Positions 32,467 to 33,338 of a stretch of 33,338 nucleotides of DNA are shown here, piece by piece. The notes under the pieces were generated by a model. It had not been told where the DNA came from. It made no database searches and saw nothing but the letters and a program-made list of their open reading frames with translations. Within the stretch, counting starts at the first letter, position 1; each line of letters starts with the position of its first letter. This DNA comes from Candidatus Lachnoclostridium avicola (GTDB taxonomy: Bacteria; Bacillota; Clostridia; Lachnospirales; Lachnospiraceae), in contig DXFM01000028.1 in the NCBI GenBank assembly GCA_019114465.1, positions 1 to 33,338 on the forward strand, given 5' to 3'. A program made the position numbers and the translations under genes.

Positions 32467-33338
32467 TTACGCGTTGCGCTCTACGACGTCATCGTAGAAC
32501 TTGTCAATCATCTTTTTATAGTCGTCAAACATTTCCGGCTTGTTGTTGGGAATGTCGTATTTCATGGCGATCACCTTGTCGAAGATGGGATCCTCCTTCA
32601 GCACGGACATGGGCATTCCCATGGAGATCAGGGCCCGGGACTTCTGGTAGAGGTAGAGGATGATCTCCATCATCTTAAACTGCTTGGACATGGGCACGCA
32701 GGTGTCGTCGGCGTGGAAGGCGTTCTGCTGAAGGAAGCCCACCCGGATCACCCGGGCGATCTCCAGGATCAGCTTCTGATCGTCGGGGAGGACGTCGCTG
32801 CCGATCAGCTTGACGATCTCCAGCAGGCTGCTCTCCTGGGTCAGGATGAACATGAGCCGGTTGCGGTAATCCACAAACTTTTTGTCCACATGCTCTGTGT
32901 ACCAGGGCGCCAGGTCCGTCAGATACTCGGAGTAGCTGGTGAGCCACTGGATGGCCGGGAAGTGTCTGGCGTAGGACAGGTTCTTGTCCAGTCCCCAGAA
33001 ACAGCGAACGAAACGCTTGGTGTTCATGGTTACAGGCTCGGAGAAATCGCCTCCCTGGGGAGATACGGCTCCGATAATGGAGACGGAACCTTCCGTGCCG
33101 TTTAAATTCTGCATCATTCCGGCTCTCTCGTAGAAGGCGGAAAGCCGGGAAGCCAGGTAGGCCGGGAAGCCTTCCTCCGCCGGCATCTCCTCCAGACGGC
33201 CGGAGAGCTCTCTCAAGGCCTCCGCCCAGCGGGAGGTGGAGTCGGCCATGATGGCCACATGGTATCCCATATCCCGGTAGTACTCCGCCAGGGTCAGGCC
33301 GGAGTACAGGCTGGCCTCACGAGCGGCCACAGGCATGT
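32467..33338 (-). CDS. ntpA: V-type ATP synthase subunit A, C-terminal half (cut by window edge)
   Basis: About 290 C-terminal residues of the catalytic subunit (usual length near 590). Seen are [22 protein letters not shown] with its conserved Ser-Arg-Trp, [35 protein letters not shown] and the C-terminal helical domain. The Walker A motif lies beyond the right edge. The frame is open through position 33338, so the gene is truncated by the window and not broken. The other V-ATPase genes would lie to the right. Stop codon 32467-32469 is followed by ntpB. Confidence 0.96.
   Translation of the reverse strand, partial: MPVAAREASLYSGLTLAEYYRDMGYHVAIMADSTSRWAEALRELSGRLEEMPAEEGFPAYLASRLSAFYERAGMMQNLNGTEGSVSIIGAVSPQGGDFSEPVTMNTKRFVRCFWGLDKNLSYARHFPAIQWLTSYSEYLTDLAPWYTEHVDKKFVDYRNRLMFILTQESSLLEIVKLIGSDVLPDDQKLILEIARVIRVGFLQQNAFHADDTCVPMSKQFKMMEIILYLYQKSRALISMGMPMSVLKEDPIFDKVIAMKYDIPNNKPEMFDDYKKMIDKFYDDVVERNA

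Overview
The window looks like chromosome of a spore-forming, anaerobic Clostridia member, most likely Lachnospiraceae. The reasons are a fairly GC-rich coding sequence with A/T-rich promoters, a V-type ATPase, a methionyl-tRNA synthetase under a T-box, an SpmB-like protein, the gdpP-rplI-dnaB order, a DUF969/DUF979/pcp operon and a group II intron. The species cannot be named from this sequence alone. No rRNA, tRNA, CRISPR array or phage gene was seen.

Region 1 (1-9.7 kb) is the accessory part. It opens with the 3' end of a group II intron (RT/maturase, domains V and VI). The intron ends one base from the stop codon of an antisense M20 amidohydrolase gene. Then come four M20 amidohydrolases of two subtypes, A and B, laid out as two A(-)/B(+) modules. 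Module 1 is A1 divergent from B1 plus a DUF368 membrane protein. Module 2 is A2 divergent from an unassigned membrane transporter, then B2 and a DegV protein. The cluster looks like a duplicated N-acyl amino acid or amide scavenging unit; the substrate is unknown. This is the best candidate here for an undescribed system.

Region 2 (9.7-18.5 kb) holds a GerMN-like lipoprotein, a MarR regulator, an SpmB-like protein whose start codon abuts a terminator, a DUF885 lipoprotein, metG with a complete Met-specific T-box leader, and a 5-oxoproline operon (DUF969 and DUF979 transporter subunits with pyroglutamyl peptidase).

Region 3 (18.5-26.1 kb) starts with housekeeping genes gdpP, rplI and dnaB, then a MerR-type coiled-coil protein convergent with a Crp/Fnr regulator. 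Divergent from that regulator is an Old Yellow Enzyme-type flavin/Fe-S oxidoreductase gene broken by one in-frame TAA. A palindrome in the shared intergenic region is centred at about -41.5 of the oxidoreductase promoter, as expected for a class II Crp/Fnr activator site.

Region 4 (26.1-33.3 kb, all minus strand) holds a D-Ala-D-Ala carboxypeptidase followed by a short KdpD-like kinase and KdpE-like regulator without kdpFABC, a Lit-type lipoprotein transacylase, and the A (partial), B and D subunits of a V-type ATPase running in from beyond the right edge.

Start codons were chosen by Shine-Dalgarno position and by paralogue comparison, so several differ from the longest possible reading frame. 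Promoters are hexamer matches by eye. Percent identities are visual estimates.
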